From contig NC_081406.1 in NCBI RefSeq assembly GCF_030272615.1, positions 211,272,997-211,336,996 on the forward strand: DNA of 64,000 nucleotides, read 5' to 3'. The stretch is from Cryptomeria japonica (lineage: Eukaryota; Streptophyta; Pinopsida; Cupressales; Cupressaceae). The position numbers and the translations under genes were made by a program. Position 1 is the first letter of the stretch, and each line of letters begins with the position of its first letter. Of this stretch, positions 48,101-59,522 are shown piece by piece. The notes below the pieces were generated by a model. That model was not told the DNA's origin. It saw only the letters and a list, made by a program, of their open reading frames with translations, and searched no databases.

Positions 48101-49315
48101 AAGGGTACCAAAATAATCCAGAGCTTCCTTTCTTATATCATTATCCTCCATTAAGATCCCTTTATTATAGGATAACTTGGATATCCTATTAGCTGCCCTA
48201 TGCTTAAGAACAGTTAAGTGGAAAAACCGGGTATTTTTATCACCTTCCTTCAAGTACAAGGCTCTTGATCTTTGTCTCCAGAATGTCTCTTCATTGGAAA
48301 TAATAGTGTGGTATTTAGATAACAAACCATTTTCCATAGATCTCATCTCTTCAGAAAGCCCATCCTCTTGGATTTTATCTTGAACTTCTTTCATTTCAAA
48401 TTTTATTTGAATTTTACTCTCGAAGGTATCCCCAAAAATCTCTTTGTTCCAGATTTTGATTTTAGCCTTTATAATATTGAGCTTTTTAGCTATTCTAAAA
48501 AGAGTCGTTCCCTCAACCTCAGAATTCCACCAATCAGCAACACAAGCTTCCAGGGAAGGATGGGATAACCAAACTTTTTCAAATCTAAAAGGGAAGTTTC
48601 TCTTAGCAGAAAAAGAATTGGCAGTAAAAGAAATAGGGTAATGATCAAAACCAATCTTGATAACAGACGCTAGAGAACAACTATACTTAGATAACCACTT
48701 AGGATAAATTAAAGTTATTTCTAACTTAACTTGAATAAGATCAACTCCAGTTTTTCTATTAGTCCAGGTATAGTTAATCCCTTGGAGATCCACATCCATA
48801 AGAGCTTGATCATTAATGAAATCAATAAGATCTTGTTTACCATCAAGCTGCAAGGGAAGGCCTCCCATCTTCTCTTCCTCTTTTAGCGGAGTATTGAAAT
48901 CTCCCATTATAATGCATCTTTGATCAACAAAATTAAGTTTGTCTTCAGCAAGGCTTCTCCAATATTTAGCTCTCCTAGTTTTGGTATTAGGTGCATAGAC
49001 ATTGGATAAAAACTAGACAAAGTTATCCTTGGTATGCTCAAGCTGCACAGAGATCCTATTAAATTCAGAGATGATTTCCTTACCTTTTATATTTTTTTGG
49101 TTCCAAAAAATCGCAATTCCTCCAGAGGATCCCTCCGAGCTAGATCCTATAACTCCATTATTTTTTAATATTCTCATCTTTTCAACTTTATCCTTACACA
49201 TCTTGGTTTCTTGAACAAGGACCACATCCGGTTTATGATCTCTTATAATGTTACGTAATGCATCCTGCTTGTGAGGGGCCTTCAACCCTCTTATATTCTA
49301 GGAAATTATCTTCAT
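45129..49315 (-). pseudogene. LINE ORF2: endonuclease, RT, zf-RVT, RNase H
   Basis: The ATG at 49315 overlaps the preceding ORF's TGA as ATGA. Endonuclease comes first (NIRGLKAPHK, VQETK, VYAPN, MGDFNTPL, FDHYPIS where SDHxP is expected). RT follows from about 48000 to 46900: FRPIGLCNSVY, QNGFVPGR, LDMAKDYDRVNW, LRQGDPISP and the FVDDS catalytic pair near 47245. After a frameshift near 46400 come zf-RVT (CSLCCREEESACHIIHQC, about 46060-46005) and RNase H (NFDGASKGNPSKA near 45615, EAAAVLN, LEGDS, REKNMVADCLANLG), all four catalytic acids present. Stops near 49298, 49010, 47646, 47583, 46002, 45993 and two near 45850 all fit TGG or CAG decay. Full length for a plant L1 ORF2. Confidence 0.9.
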
Positions 49316-49905
49316 ACTTTAACCGGAGATAGGGCTGACTCAATGGAACACTGTGTTCCATCAGCACGGTTCTTCCAAATTTCCCGTTCCCTCTGATGTT
49401 TTAGAGATGGTCTCCCCTGCTTTTTGTTTTGGCTTCCAACATCTGCCTTTTTCTTATTCTTGCTTCTAGTTGCAATACCTCCATTGGGTCCCTCCTTATT
49501 TGATTTTCCCTCTTTTGTGCCAAGAATCCTAATATTTCCTTCCAGGATTTCCATTTCCAAACTATGTGATGGGGTTTTGCATTGGGACGGCTTTGGGCTT
49601 CCATTGGTTAGAAGCAACAGAGGCTCAAAATTAGAAAGGTTAAAATCTTGTGCTTCATTAAAGTCTTCCTCAATTGCTTTTGAGTAAGATGATGCAGACA
49701 CATCATCATTGGGACTTTCCTCTACTTTCTCTTGACTGACTGATCCAACCTCCTGGTCCTCTGGATCATTTTTATTATTTAACTCTCTTCTTTTCTCATC
49801 TTCTTTAGTAATTTCTATTTGATTATTAGAACATACACAAGCACAAGCAGGTTTTTCATTATTACTATTCACATCCTTCTTCACCTCCTTTTCTGGCTCC
49901 ATCAC
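49312..49905 (-). pseudogene. LINE ORF1 C-terminal continuation
   Basis: A 197-residue charged frame (MEPEKEVKK; EEDFNEAQDFNLSNFEPLLLL; basic RSKNKKKADVG) lies between the CCHC part of ORF1 and ORF2. Plant LINE ORF1 proteins usually have such a low-complexity tail after the knuckle, so this is most likely its C-terminus, separated by a stop and frame change at the 50-bp duplication. A separate small ORF is the alternative. Its TGA overlaps the ORF2 ATG. Confidence 0.6.
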
Positions 49906-49920
49906 TTCCTTATCATGATC

Positions 49921-50020
49921 ACACCCTACTGATCGGTCTCCTTTTTAAGCAGACATGATTTTTCCCAATCACACCCTACTGATCAGTCTCCTTTTTAAGT
50001 GGACATGATTTTGCCCAATG
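49921..50020. repeat. 50-bp tandem duplication at the end of ORF1
   Basis: ACACCCTACTGATCGGTCTC and following bases at 49921-49970 repeat with 5 or so changes at 49971-50020. The ORF1 stop lies in the unit. A 50-base duplication shifts the frame, so it probably contributes to splitting ORF1 from its tail. Confidence 0.85.
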
Positions 50021-50902
50021 GCCCAATTTTTTGCAATGGAAGCAAGCAAACAAGAGCGATTCATATTCAATCGCTTGGGTCCATTTCCCTAATTTAGAAA
50101 TAATCTCAATAGATTGGGGCATGTTCGTCATTTGATTAACATTTACATAGATGCGAGCAAAGACTAACCTTGATTTAGCTGCAGTCATTGGGTCGATCGA
50201 GAGAAGTTCTCCAAAAGAGCTCGCTATCCCCTTAAAGATTTCCTCATTCCAGAATTCCAGAGGAAGGCCCAGGAGGCGCGTCCAAATAGGTGCCGATAAA
50301 AAAAAAGACTCATCAAGAGACAGGTTAGGAGCCCATTTCTGTAGAGCCAAAGTTGACTTGTTGAACATCCATGGGCCTTCACATAGAGCCTTATTCATAT
50401 CTTCTTCAGAGTTAAAAGAAAAGGAAAAAAAACCCCTAGGCAACGCTGCCACATCCACTTGACCCTTGAGAACCCATTTCCTCCTTATAAAATTCCTAAC
50501 AACATCAATGTTAGGCCTAAAGCCAACAAATTGTCTGATTAATGTCATGGCTAAACTAACGACAGTGAGATCCACCAGCTTATCCAGAACAGAAATAGCA
50601 ACCAACCCTGAAACTGGATCAGAGATGTTTGTAACTTCCGGAAGTCCTGATTTTACCAGTGGCTTCACTCCAAAAAGCGAAGACCATTTTATTTTCTTAC
50701 CTCTATCGTGTGGGTCCCCAGTTTTAAAATCTTTGTCTTCCACCAATTTGACTATCTCCTTGTCCTCTTCTATACCTTGGGATGCCTGGAAACCAGCCTG
50801 ATTGCTAGTTCCACCCCCAGAAAGACTACCTTCCCCAGAAAATCTGCCATTCCCAGATTTGAAATTTGGGATTCCCACTCGCCGTTCTCCTTGCCACTCC
50901 AT
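49976..50902 (-). CDS. LINE ORF1, DUF4283 plus CCHC zinc knuckle
   Basis: The ATG at 50902 is 26 bases inside the element's 5' end and gives 308 residues with no internal stop. A Gly/Ser-rich start is followed by a DUF4283-type domain (about 105-270: LIRQFVGFRPNIDVVRNFI, FSFNSEEDMNKALCEGPWMF, PIWTRLLGLPLEFW) and a CCHC knuckle at about 287-300 (CFHCKKLGHWAKSC). This is the usual RNA-binding ORF1 of plant L1-like elements and forms the RNP with ORF2. The stop at 49976 falls in the 50-bp duplication, so the protein may be shortened at its C-terminus. Confidence 0.82.
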   Translation of the reverse strand: MEWQGERRVGIPNFKSGNGRFSGEGSLSGGGTSNQAGFQASQGIEEDKEIVKLVEDKDFKTGDPHDRGKKIKWSSLFGVKPLVKSGLPEVTNISDPVSGLVAISVLDKLVDLTVVSLAMTLIRQFVGFRPNIDVVRNFIRRKWVLKGQVDVAALPRGFFSFSFNSEEDMNKALCEGPWMFNKSTLALQKWAPNLSLDESFFLSAPIWTRLLGLPLEFWNEEIFKGIASSFGELLSIDPMTAAKSRLVFARIYVNVNQMTNMPQSIEIISKLGKWTQAIEYESLLFACFHCKKLGHWAKSCPLKKETDQ

Positions 50903-50927
50903 TTTACCAAAAATTTGGGATTTTTTT

Positions 50928-50944
50928 ATAACATTTTGATTGTT
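50928..50944. repeat. Target site duplication, right copy, LINE at 43190-50927
   Basis: Exact copy of 43173-43189. Confidence 0.93.
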
Positions 50945-51688
50945 GAAGTCTTTGTTGATGATATTATTTTTGGAGGGAATGATAGTTTGTGCAAGAAGCT
51001 TGTTGGTGAAATGCCAAATGAATTTGAGATGTCTATGATTGGTGAGATGAAATTATTTTTGGGATTGAAAATTACTCAGTTGTATAAAGGCATTTTTATA
51101 TCTGAGTCCAAGAATGTGAAGGAATTGTTGAAGAAGTTTGGCTTAGATAATTCAAAGCCAGTTGGTACCCCTATGGTGACCAGATGTAAGTTGACAAAGA
51201 ATGATGATTCTCCGAAAGAAAATCAGAATAGATACATATCTATGATTGGTGGATTTGTATATTTAACTCAGACTAGACCAAACATTATGAATGTTGTATG
51301 TCTTGTTGATAGTTTTCAAGCTGATCCTAAGGAATCTCATGTTATTGCTATGAAAAGGATTTTCAGATATTTGAAAGGGATAGTTGATTTTGGTTTGTGG
51401 TATCCTAAAGATGATGATTTTACCTTGAGTGATTTTACTTATGTTGATTGGGCCAAAGATGTGGATGACAAAAAAAGTACTAGTGGTGGTGCATTTTTCT
51501 TGGGAAAGAGATTGGTTTCATGGATGAGCAAGAAGTAGAATGTTCTTTATTTATCTACTGCAGAGGCTGAGTATATTGTTGCTGCTAGCAATTGTACACA
51601 GGTGGTATGAATGAAGCAAATTTTAAAGGATATAAGAGTTGTCTATGATGAGCCTACTACTATATATTGTGATTATTCAAGTGCTATC
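50945..51688 (+). pseudogene. pol: Copia A, second part of RT and start of RNase H
   Basis: It continues the RT after the LINE: the catalytic VDDIIFGG near 50955, then MSMIGEMKLFLGLKI, KFGLDNSKPVGTPM, MKRIFRYLKG and the RNase H part starting DFTYVDWAKDVDDKKSTSG near 51430. TAG at 51537 and TGA at 51608 interrupt it. It is open for almost 600 bases, better kept than the 5' half. It is cut at 51688 by copia element B, whose target copy CTATC ends here. Confidence 0.88.
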
Positions 51689-53238
51689 TGATAGCTCTAA
51701 TACTAATATGTTTAGTACATATGCCAAGCTAACAAGATGAGAGGGGGGTGGGGGGGGGGTGAATCATACAAACTTAATCTTCCATAAAAACAATAGATTC
51801 AACCTCGGTAAACTTATCAGAAAAACTGTAAAGCATGTAGACTCATAAACAGATAAGATCACACAACATATAACACCAGATTTAACGTGGAAACCCAAAT
51901 AGGGAAAAACCACTGTGACATTTCGGACCCACTAAGAAATATACTCTTGTAGAGTATGCTCGGTTAAAAGCAAATCCTGTTAAAGATTACAAACACATTG
52001 CTAGATGTGACCCGGTTAAGCGATTTCCCTCAGATCTATTAGGATCTTCACCTTGTTAGAGGTGACCTTGTTAAAGGATTTCAAACACTCAATCTGAATG
52101 TTACCTTGCTAGAGGGTTTTACAAATAAGACTATTAAGTCCACTTGGTTAAGAGATTTTCTGTCACTTCACAAAATAACAGTAATAAAATATATCTGCAA
52201 CTTCACATCTACAAATGCTAAAGTAGATTCTTATTTGCTCAATACAATCTTAGTCATAGGACTTATCTTGCCCCTCTGCTGGGCTCTATACTCTGTTATC
52301 AAAATAGATCTTCAAGCTTCTGTGCTCAGTAATCACTATGTAGCATTCATGTGCTTACACTTGCACGCATAGATTGTTTATCAATAGTTCTTTATTTATA
52401 AACAATTTGCCAACCACTTAATCTCCTTGATCACATTTCCCATGATCAATCATAGCCATCAGATCTTCAAACTCGACCAGGTTCAATGTATCCTTCGATC
52501 TAAAAACGTTTTACCTCACCTTGGAACTTGCATACATTTCTTGGAACTTGTGCTAAGGTATTGCGGTTCAATCTGAGCTGTAGATCTTCCTGCTGATCTT
52601 CCATTGCCATAGATTCTTTAACAAACTTCATGCATGGATTACCAATCATTTAATCAACTCCAGCTCATCAGCTTCCTTCATTAAATAACACATTTAATCA
52701 TTTAATGCATTCTGTTATTACTCGGTTGCAACTCGGTAAATACTAAACTTTACTCGGTAGACATTTATGCCTTCATTAACTAATAGCGATAACCTTAGGG
52801 TTTACCGACTAGGTTCCTTAGGGTTTACTGACTAAGTTCTTTGCTCAGTAACATAGTATAGTATTAACCTTACAAAAAATAGCATATGTAGAATATCAAA
52901 ACAATCTAAACATCATGATCTTATCATTGTCTAACTCGGTAATAGTTGCCCATTGAATAACTTATTTCTCCCCTTATTCATCACATTCTTTCTGTGTCAC
53001 TCACCGACATCTTTATACTCATCAAATCATACTGCTTATGATATGGCAACATCATACTAAATTAGAAAATCAATTTATTGACATCAATGACAAAATAATA
53101 ACGTTAAGACAATGAACATCCTTAATCAGTTATATCCATAGTCATCAACAACCTTCTCAATATCCTTATTGAAATGCCAACAATATTGCTTTGTAATTAG
53201 AATGCCAACAATCTCCTTTGTCTGTTATAATGCCAACA
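51689..53238 (-). repeat. 3' LTR of copia element B
   Basis: On + it runs TGATAGCTCT...AATGCCAACA. It matches 57987-59522. It carries a tandem copy (about 52795-52850, TTAGGGTTTACYGACT twice) that the other LTR has once. Confidence 0.93.
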
Positions 53239-53250
53239 ATCTCCCCCTTT
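53239..53250 (-). other. Polypurine tract of copia element B
   Basis: The minus strand reads AAAGGGGGAGAT directly against the 3' LTR. Confidence 0.88.
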
Positions 53251-53325
53251 GGCATTGATGGCAAAACCAATTGATTTGACCTAAATGATTCGGATTGTTG
53301 TGAAATTCTGAAATGCTGAAATGTT

Positions 53326-53494
53326 CTCCCTCGGTCATTAGTCTTCTCCCCGGTTCTAAAATGTAGTCTTCTCCTTCGGTCAGTAGACTTCTTCACCATT
53401 CATTAGATGCTCTCCCTCAGTCATTAGTCTTCTCCCTGGTTCTGAAATATAGTCTTCTCCTTCGGTCAGTAGACTTCTCCCCCATTCATTAGTC
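53326..53494. repeat. Two-copy tandem repeat, period 86 bp, in the 3' leader of copia B
   Basis: CTCCCTCGGTCATTAGTCTT starts at 53326 and its near copy at 53412. Each unit holds several short TCTTCTCC-type subrepeats. It lies between the end of pol and the polypurine tract. Confidence 0.8.
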
Positions 53495-53737
53495 TTCTAC
53501 CCCTTTGACAACAATGCCAAAAATGAAAAGAACTAAAACATAATTTCTATCACTGAGAAGTGAATTCCTTGCTGTTATGTGTCTACTTAGTCTCGATCTA
53601 AGCATTATGTCTTCAATTCTGGTTCCTATTATTGTTTCCTGGACACCTTTAGAAAACTTCCTAAAGTGTGTAAATCAACATCAACTCCTAAAAGATATTC
53701 TGTAGAGTCATCGAATTGATGCTTTCACCGAACTCGG

Positions 53738-56700
53738 TCAGTGAATGGAAGATAGGGGTAGGACCCCTAATTGACTTCTGAGATACTCAAAAGTGTCCTT
53801 TAGTAGTGGCTTGGTGAAGATATCTTCTATTTGCTCCTTTGTGCTAACATACTCCAACACCACTTTCTTCTCTTGAACTTCTTCTCTAAGATAATAATAT
53901 TTGATAGAGATGTGCTTTGTCTTAGAGTGCATTACAGGATTCTTTGAAATGTTTATGGCACTAGTGTTATCACAGAATATGGTTACTAGCTCAGTAACTT
54001 GCTAATTTATGCCTTCCAATAGTTGTTTGATCCATGCTATATTGGTACAATTTAATGCTGTAGCAACATATTCAGCTTCAACTGTTGACTGTGAAACACA
54101 TCCTTATTTCTTGCTAAGCCAACTCACTAGTCTTTCTCCTAGAAAAAAAGCTCCTCCACTTGTGCTTTTCCTATCATCAATGTTGCCTACCCAATCAGCA
54201 TCAGTATAAACTTTTAAATCAAAGACTTTTCCTTTCCGATATACTAAGCCATAATTGTCAGTGCCTTTCAAGTATCTGAAAATTCTTTTGATTGTCGTCA
54301 TGTGTGTTTCCTTGGGATCTGCAGAGAATCTTACAACTATTCCTACTGCATGTGCTATATTTGGCCTGTTGTGAACAACATATTGCAACTTTCCAATCAT
54401 AGATCAGTAAAGTGTCTCATCAACAGATGCAGATTCATCATTCTTTGATAGTTTACAGTTGGTAGTCATAGGAGTACTTACTAGTTTTGAATCCTCCATT
54501 CCAAATTTCTTCAAGATTTCCTTTATGTACTTGGATTGGGTAATGAAAATTTCATTTTTCATTTGCAGTATCTGTAAACCTATAAAATACTTTATCTCAC
54601 CGATTAATGACATCTCAAATTCTTTGCTCATTTCATTTCCAAAGTTTTTGCATAGAGAGTCATTTCCACAAAAGATAATATCATCAACAAATATGGCTGA
54701 GATCAGTATTCCATACTCATCATTCTTCATGTACATATTGTTGTTTTCACTTGTTCTTATAAAACCAATTTTGATCAAATATGAATGCAATCTCTCATAC
54801 CATGCTCTAGGTGCTTGTTTTAAGCCATATAAAGCTTTATTCAATTTACATACCTGATCATTATTTTCTTCTTCAACAAATCCTTCAGGTTGTTCAATGA
54901 AAACTTCTTCTTCTAATATACCATTCAGAAATGCAGATTTGACATCCATTTGATATACCTTGAAATTTTTAAATGCAGCATATGCCAACAATGTTCTTAC
55001 TCCTTCAAGTCTTGCCACAGGTGCAAAAGTTTCACCATAATCAATTCCTTCTTCTTGAGCATAACCTTTGCAAACTAGTCTTTCTTTATTTCGAATGACC
55101 TCACCTTTTTCATTTAGCTTGTTTTTGAAAATCCACTTTGTACCGATTACATTTTTGTCCTTCGGTCTTGGGACTGTTGTCCATGTGTCATTCTTCTTGA
55201 TTTGATCAATCTCTTCTGTCATAGCATTTATCCAATCTTCACTGTTAAATACCTCTTTCACTATTCTCAGTTCAAATTCAGATATCAGACATGTGTTTTG
55301 TCTCAGTTTGTTCCTTGTCATCACTGGATCATCCTTATCTCCTATAATCTGACTTGATGCATGATTCCTTCTGACATACTTGGCTAATACAGGCTCGGTA
55401 GACTCTGTATGTTCTTCTTCATCACTCAGTAACTGGATATTCTCTTCATTTCCTTCAACAGTCTTCTCGATAGGACTTCTTGGTTGAACATAGACAAATC
55501 CTTCATAATCTTCTGATTCTTTGGAGTTCCCTTCATCATTTATGTCTATAAATTCATCAATTCTCACATTTGCACTTTCTACTATTTTGTTAGATGATTT
55601 GATCAGACATTTATATGCTTTGCTTCTAGAAGAATAACCTAGAAATGTTCCTTCTTCAATTTTCTGATCAAACTTACCATTTCTATCATCTTTGTGTACA
55701 TAGCATCTATTTCCAAAGATTTTAAAATAACTTACATTGGGTTTCTTGTCATACTAGATTTCATAAGGTGTCTTCAAAGTTCCTTTCTTCAGTTGTACTC
55801 GGTTCAGGGTGTAAATTGTTGTGCTTATTGCTTCTCTCCAAAATGTTTGTGGCACTTTCTTTTCAATCATCAGGGTTCTGGTACAGTCCACAATAGATTT
55901 GTTTCTCCTCTCAGCTATTCCATTTTGTTGTGGGGTTCTCAGTGCAGAGACTTTCCTATTAATACCATGATCATTGCAGAACAAGTTGAACTCATTAGAT
56001 GTGAACTCTCCTCCTCTGTCTGATCTAAGACATTTCAGTTGTCTTCTTGTCTCATTTTCAACTCTTGCCTTGTACCATTTAAAAATTTGAAAAGCTTCTG
56101 ATTTTTCTTTTAAAAACATTACTGACATCATCCTTGAGTAATCATCCACAAATAATATGAAATATTTATCACCATAGTAACTTTGAACTTTCATAGGACC
56201 ACAAAGATCAGTATGCACAAGATCTAAAATTCCCTTAGAAGTGTAGGACTTACTTGTAAAGCTTGATCTTGTCATCTTTCCCATCTGACATCCTCGACAC
56301 ATAGCATTCTCAGGTTTTTCAAGACTCAATAGCCCTCTTACTTGGTGCTTCTTACTTATTTTGATCAGATTGTCAAAATTTACATGACAAAACCTTTTAT
56401 GCCATAACTAGGTATCATCTATCTTTGCATATAGACACTTATTCCAAGTTGAGTCAAGGTGAAATGTGTTACGTTTTGTTTGTGTCCCAGTAGCAGCTAA
56501 AAATCCATGCTTGTCATGAACTTTGACAATTCCTTTTTGAAACTCTATTCGGTAACCTGTGTTGTTTAGTTGTGCTGCACTCAACAAATTGTATTTCAAA
56601 CCTTCAACCCAATAAACATCATTACATTTGGCATTGTCAAGAAGTGTTATGGATCCTTTACCTCTTATCGGACAAGGTGCATCATTACCAAATCTCACAT

Positions 56701-57922
56701 AGCCTCGATCATAATCTTCTAATATAACAAAGTTGTGTTTATCACCTATCATGTGATGTGAGCATCCACTATCTATGATCCAAGAATCATTAGTATTTAT
56801 ATGAGATATTAAAGCTTTTTCTTCATACCTTTCTTTATTTGATCCATCTTTGATAGCCACATAAACAACTTCCTCTGTATCATTTTCATCTTATTTATCA
56901 TCATTAGATTCCTCATTAGCTATTAGGCATGTCCTTTTATCTCTTTTCCTGAAGTCTCGGTGTCCTCGGTAATGATTATCTTTCTGTCTATCGTCTCGGT
57001 AATCTCTCTTTTCACTAGATTCTTTGTCAGGACAGTTAGAAGCCATACGTCCAATTCTATCACAGTTAAAACATTTCAAGGGTAATTTTCCTTTGTACTT
57101 ACCTTTTCCTCTCGGTAACCTTCTGGCTAATAGTGCTTCAAACTCTTCTTGCTTTCTGATTTTCTCATATAGTTTGTGTATCTCCTCCATGTTTTTGCAA
57201 AATCTTTCACTTGCTCCACTGTGATTCCCTTCAGAATACTTATACTTTCTATCATTGTAATTATCAGATTCATCAAGATGGAAAGAATTAAATGTAGACT
57301 CAACTTTATTTACTGATGACCCACTGTTATCAAAGTTACTTAACTCAAATGCATGTAGCTTATCAATAGTAGCATCTAGAGAAACTGGCATATTGGGTAT
57401 AGACCTCAATTCATTGATTACAAAGACTCGGATTGCATAAGCTGGTAGAAGGGTTCTTAACAACTTACTTGTTACATCCTTTTCTTCAATAGTTCCACCT
57501 ACTCCTTTGATTTGATTGACAATCTCCTTTAGTCTTGTACTATACTGGGTTATGTTCTCACCTTCATTCATCCTCATAGATTCAAGTTGTCCTCTTAGAC
57601 TATCCACTTTTGCTCTTTGAACATGTTCATCTCCACCATACACAGATATGAGCTTATCCCACATTGCCTTTGCATCATTGCAGCCTTCTAGGTCATTAAA
57701 CTCTGAGTCGGTCAATGCAGATGTTATTTCAATCATTGCTTGGATATGTTCTTGCTTTGCCTTTATCTCTTCCATTGTTAATGGATAGGTGTTAGGTGTG
57801 GTGTAGTCATTCTCGAGATAATATACAGCATATTCTCCAAATCCTAACAGGTGCAACTTCATCCTTTTCTGCCATGTAGAGAAGCTAGACTTGTTCATCT
57901 TCGGTGCATCCCTCTTATACAT
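53738..57922 (-). pseudogene. gag-pol: Copia B gag-pol polyprotein, one frame with six stops
   Basis: The first ATG in frame is 57922, 50 bases after the primer site; the frame reaches TGA at 53738, 1,394 codons, with no frameshift. Gag (UBN2-type) has WQKRMKLHLLGFGEY, AMWDKLISVYGG and a knuckle whose His is Arg (CFNCDRIGRMASNC). Protease: WIIDSGCSHHMIGD near 56790. Integrase: WLWHKRF-like start, [71 protein letters not shown], the IFVDDIIF pair near 54680. RNase H: DADWVGNIDDRKSTSG, VEAEYVA, SKTKHISIKYYYL. Stops at 56891 (TAA), 56408 (TAG), 55754 (TAG), 54404 (TGA), 54104 (TAA) and 54002 (TAG) each fit one C-to-T-type change. Confidence 0.92.
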
Positions 57923-57971
57923 CTTGGATCTTTGCCTCAAGTACTTTTAAACTTTTTCTCCAAGAGTCCAA

Positions 57972-57984
57972 AGCTCTAATACCA
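57972..57984 (-). other. Primer binding site of copia element B
   Basis: The minus strand reads TGGTATTAGAGCT, the Met-tRNA type with one C-to-T change, 2 bases from the 5' LTR. Confidence 0.85.
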
Positions 57985-57986
57985 AT

Positions 57987-59522
57987 TGATATCTCTGATA
58001 CTAATATGTTTAGTACAGATGCCAAGCTAACAAGATGAGAGGGGGGGGGGGTGAATCATACAAACTTAATCTTCCATAAAAATAATAGATTCAACCTCGG
58101 TAAACTTATCAGAAAAACTGTAAAGCATGAAGACTCATAAACAAATAAGATCACACAACATATAACACTAGATTTAACGTGGAAACCCAAATAGGGAAAA
58201 ACCACTGTGGGATTTCGGACCCACTAAGAAATATACTCTTCTAGAGTATGCTCGGTTAAAAGAAAATCATGTTAAAGATTACAAACACATTGCTAGATGT
58301 GACCCGGTTAAGGGATTTCCCTCAGATCTGGTAGGATCTTCACCTTGTTAGAGGTGACCTTGTTAGAGGTGACCTTGTTAAAGAATTTCAAACACTCAAT
58401 CTGAATGTTACCTTGCTAGAGGGTTTTACAAATAAGACTGTTAAGTCCACTCGGTTAAGAGGTTTTCTGTCACTTCACAAAATAACAGTAATAAAATATA
58501 TCTGCAACTTCACATCTACAAATGCTAAAGTAGATTCTTATTTTCTCAATACAGTCTTAGTCATAGGACTTATCTTGTCCCTCTGCTAGGCTTTATACTC
58601 TATTATCAAAACAGATCTTCAAGCTTCTGTGCTCAGTAATCACTATGTAGCCTTCATGTGCTTACACTTGCCCGCATACATTGTTTATCAACAGTTCTTT
58701 ATTTATAAACAATTTGCCAACTGCTTAATCTCCTTGATCACATTTCCCATGATCAATCCTAGCCATCAGATCTTTAAACTCGACCAGGTTCAATGTATCC
58801 TTCGATCTGAAAATGTTTTACCTCACCTTGGAACTTGCATACATTTCTTGGAACTTGTGCTAAGGTATTGCGGTTCAATCTGAGCTGTAGATCTTCTTGC
58901 CGATCTTCCATTGCCATAGATTCTTTAACAAACTTCATGCACAGATTACCAATCATTTAATCAACTCCAGCTCATCAGCTTCCTTCATTAAATAATGCAT
59001 TTAATCATTTAATGCATTCTGTTATTACTTGGTTGCAACTCGGTAAATACTAAACTTTACTTGGTAGACATTTCTGCCTTCATTAACCGATAGCGATAAC
59101 CTTAGGGTTTACCGACTAGGTTCTTTGCTTGGTAACATAGTATAGTATTAACCTTACAAAAAATAGCATATGTAGAATATCAAAACAATCTAAACATCAT
59201 GATCTCATCATTGTCTAACTCGGTAATAATTGCCCATTGAATAACTTATTTCTCCCCTTATTCATCACATTCTTTCTATGTCACTCACCGACATCTTTAT
59301 ACTCATCAAATCATACTGCTTATGATATGGCAACATCATACTAAATTAGAAAATCAATTTCTTGACATCAATGACAAAATAATAATGCTAAGACAGTGAA
59401 CATCCTTAATCAGTTATATCCATAGTCATCAACAACCTTCTCAATATCCTTATTGAAATGCCAACAATCTCGCTTTGTAATTAGAATGCCAACAATCTCC
59501 TTTGTCTGTTATAATGCCAACA
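57987..59522 (-). repeat. 5' LTR of copia element B
   Basis: Partner of 51689-53238. It contains an extra 18-bp copy of GTTAGAGGTGACCTT near 58350 and a 10-G run at 58043-58052 (C-run on the element strand). Confidence 0.93.

Larger units (their letters stand above)
43190..50927 (-). mobile_element. Full-length L1-like LINE with three ORFs, inserted in copia A
   Basis: Bounded by an exact 17-bp target site duplication within the copia RT. Minus-strand order: ORF1 (DUF4283 and CCHC), an ORF1 continuation, ORF2 (endonuclease, RT, zf-RVT, RNase H), then an extra ORF3 of about 590 codons before the 3' end. A short A-run (T-run on +, 43188-43193) marks the 3' end. At 7.7 kb it is long for a plant L1 because of ORF3. 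Decay is mostly TGG/CAG to stop, with two clear frameshifts, so it is younger than the LINE at 26691-35600. Confidence 0.93.
51689..59522 (-). mobile_element. Ty1/copia element B, complete, inserted in copia A
   Basis: 7,834 bp with LTRs at 51689-53238 and 57987-59522 and the 5-bp target duplication CTATC on both sides (51684-51688 and 59523-59527). On the minus strand the order is LTR, primer site, gag, protease, integrase, RT, RNase H, 86-bp tandem repeats, polypurine tract, LTR. The whole gag-pol is one frame with six stops. LTRs are still very similar, so it is younger than element A. Confidence 0.95.

Noticed and set aside
53166-53399. 77-aa minus ORF, Arg-rich
   Set aside because: It covers the LTR end, polypurine tract and 86-bp repeat of copia B; explained by those features.
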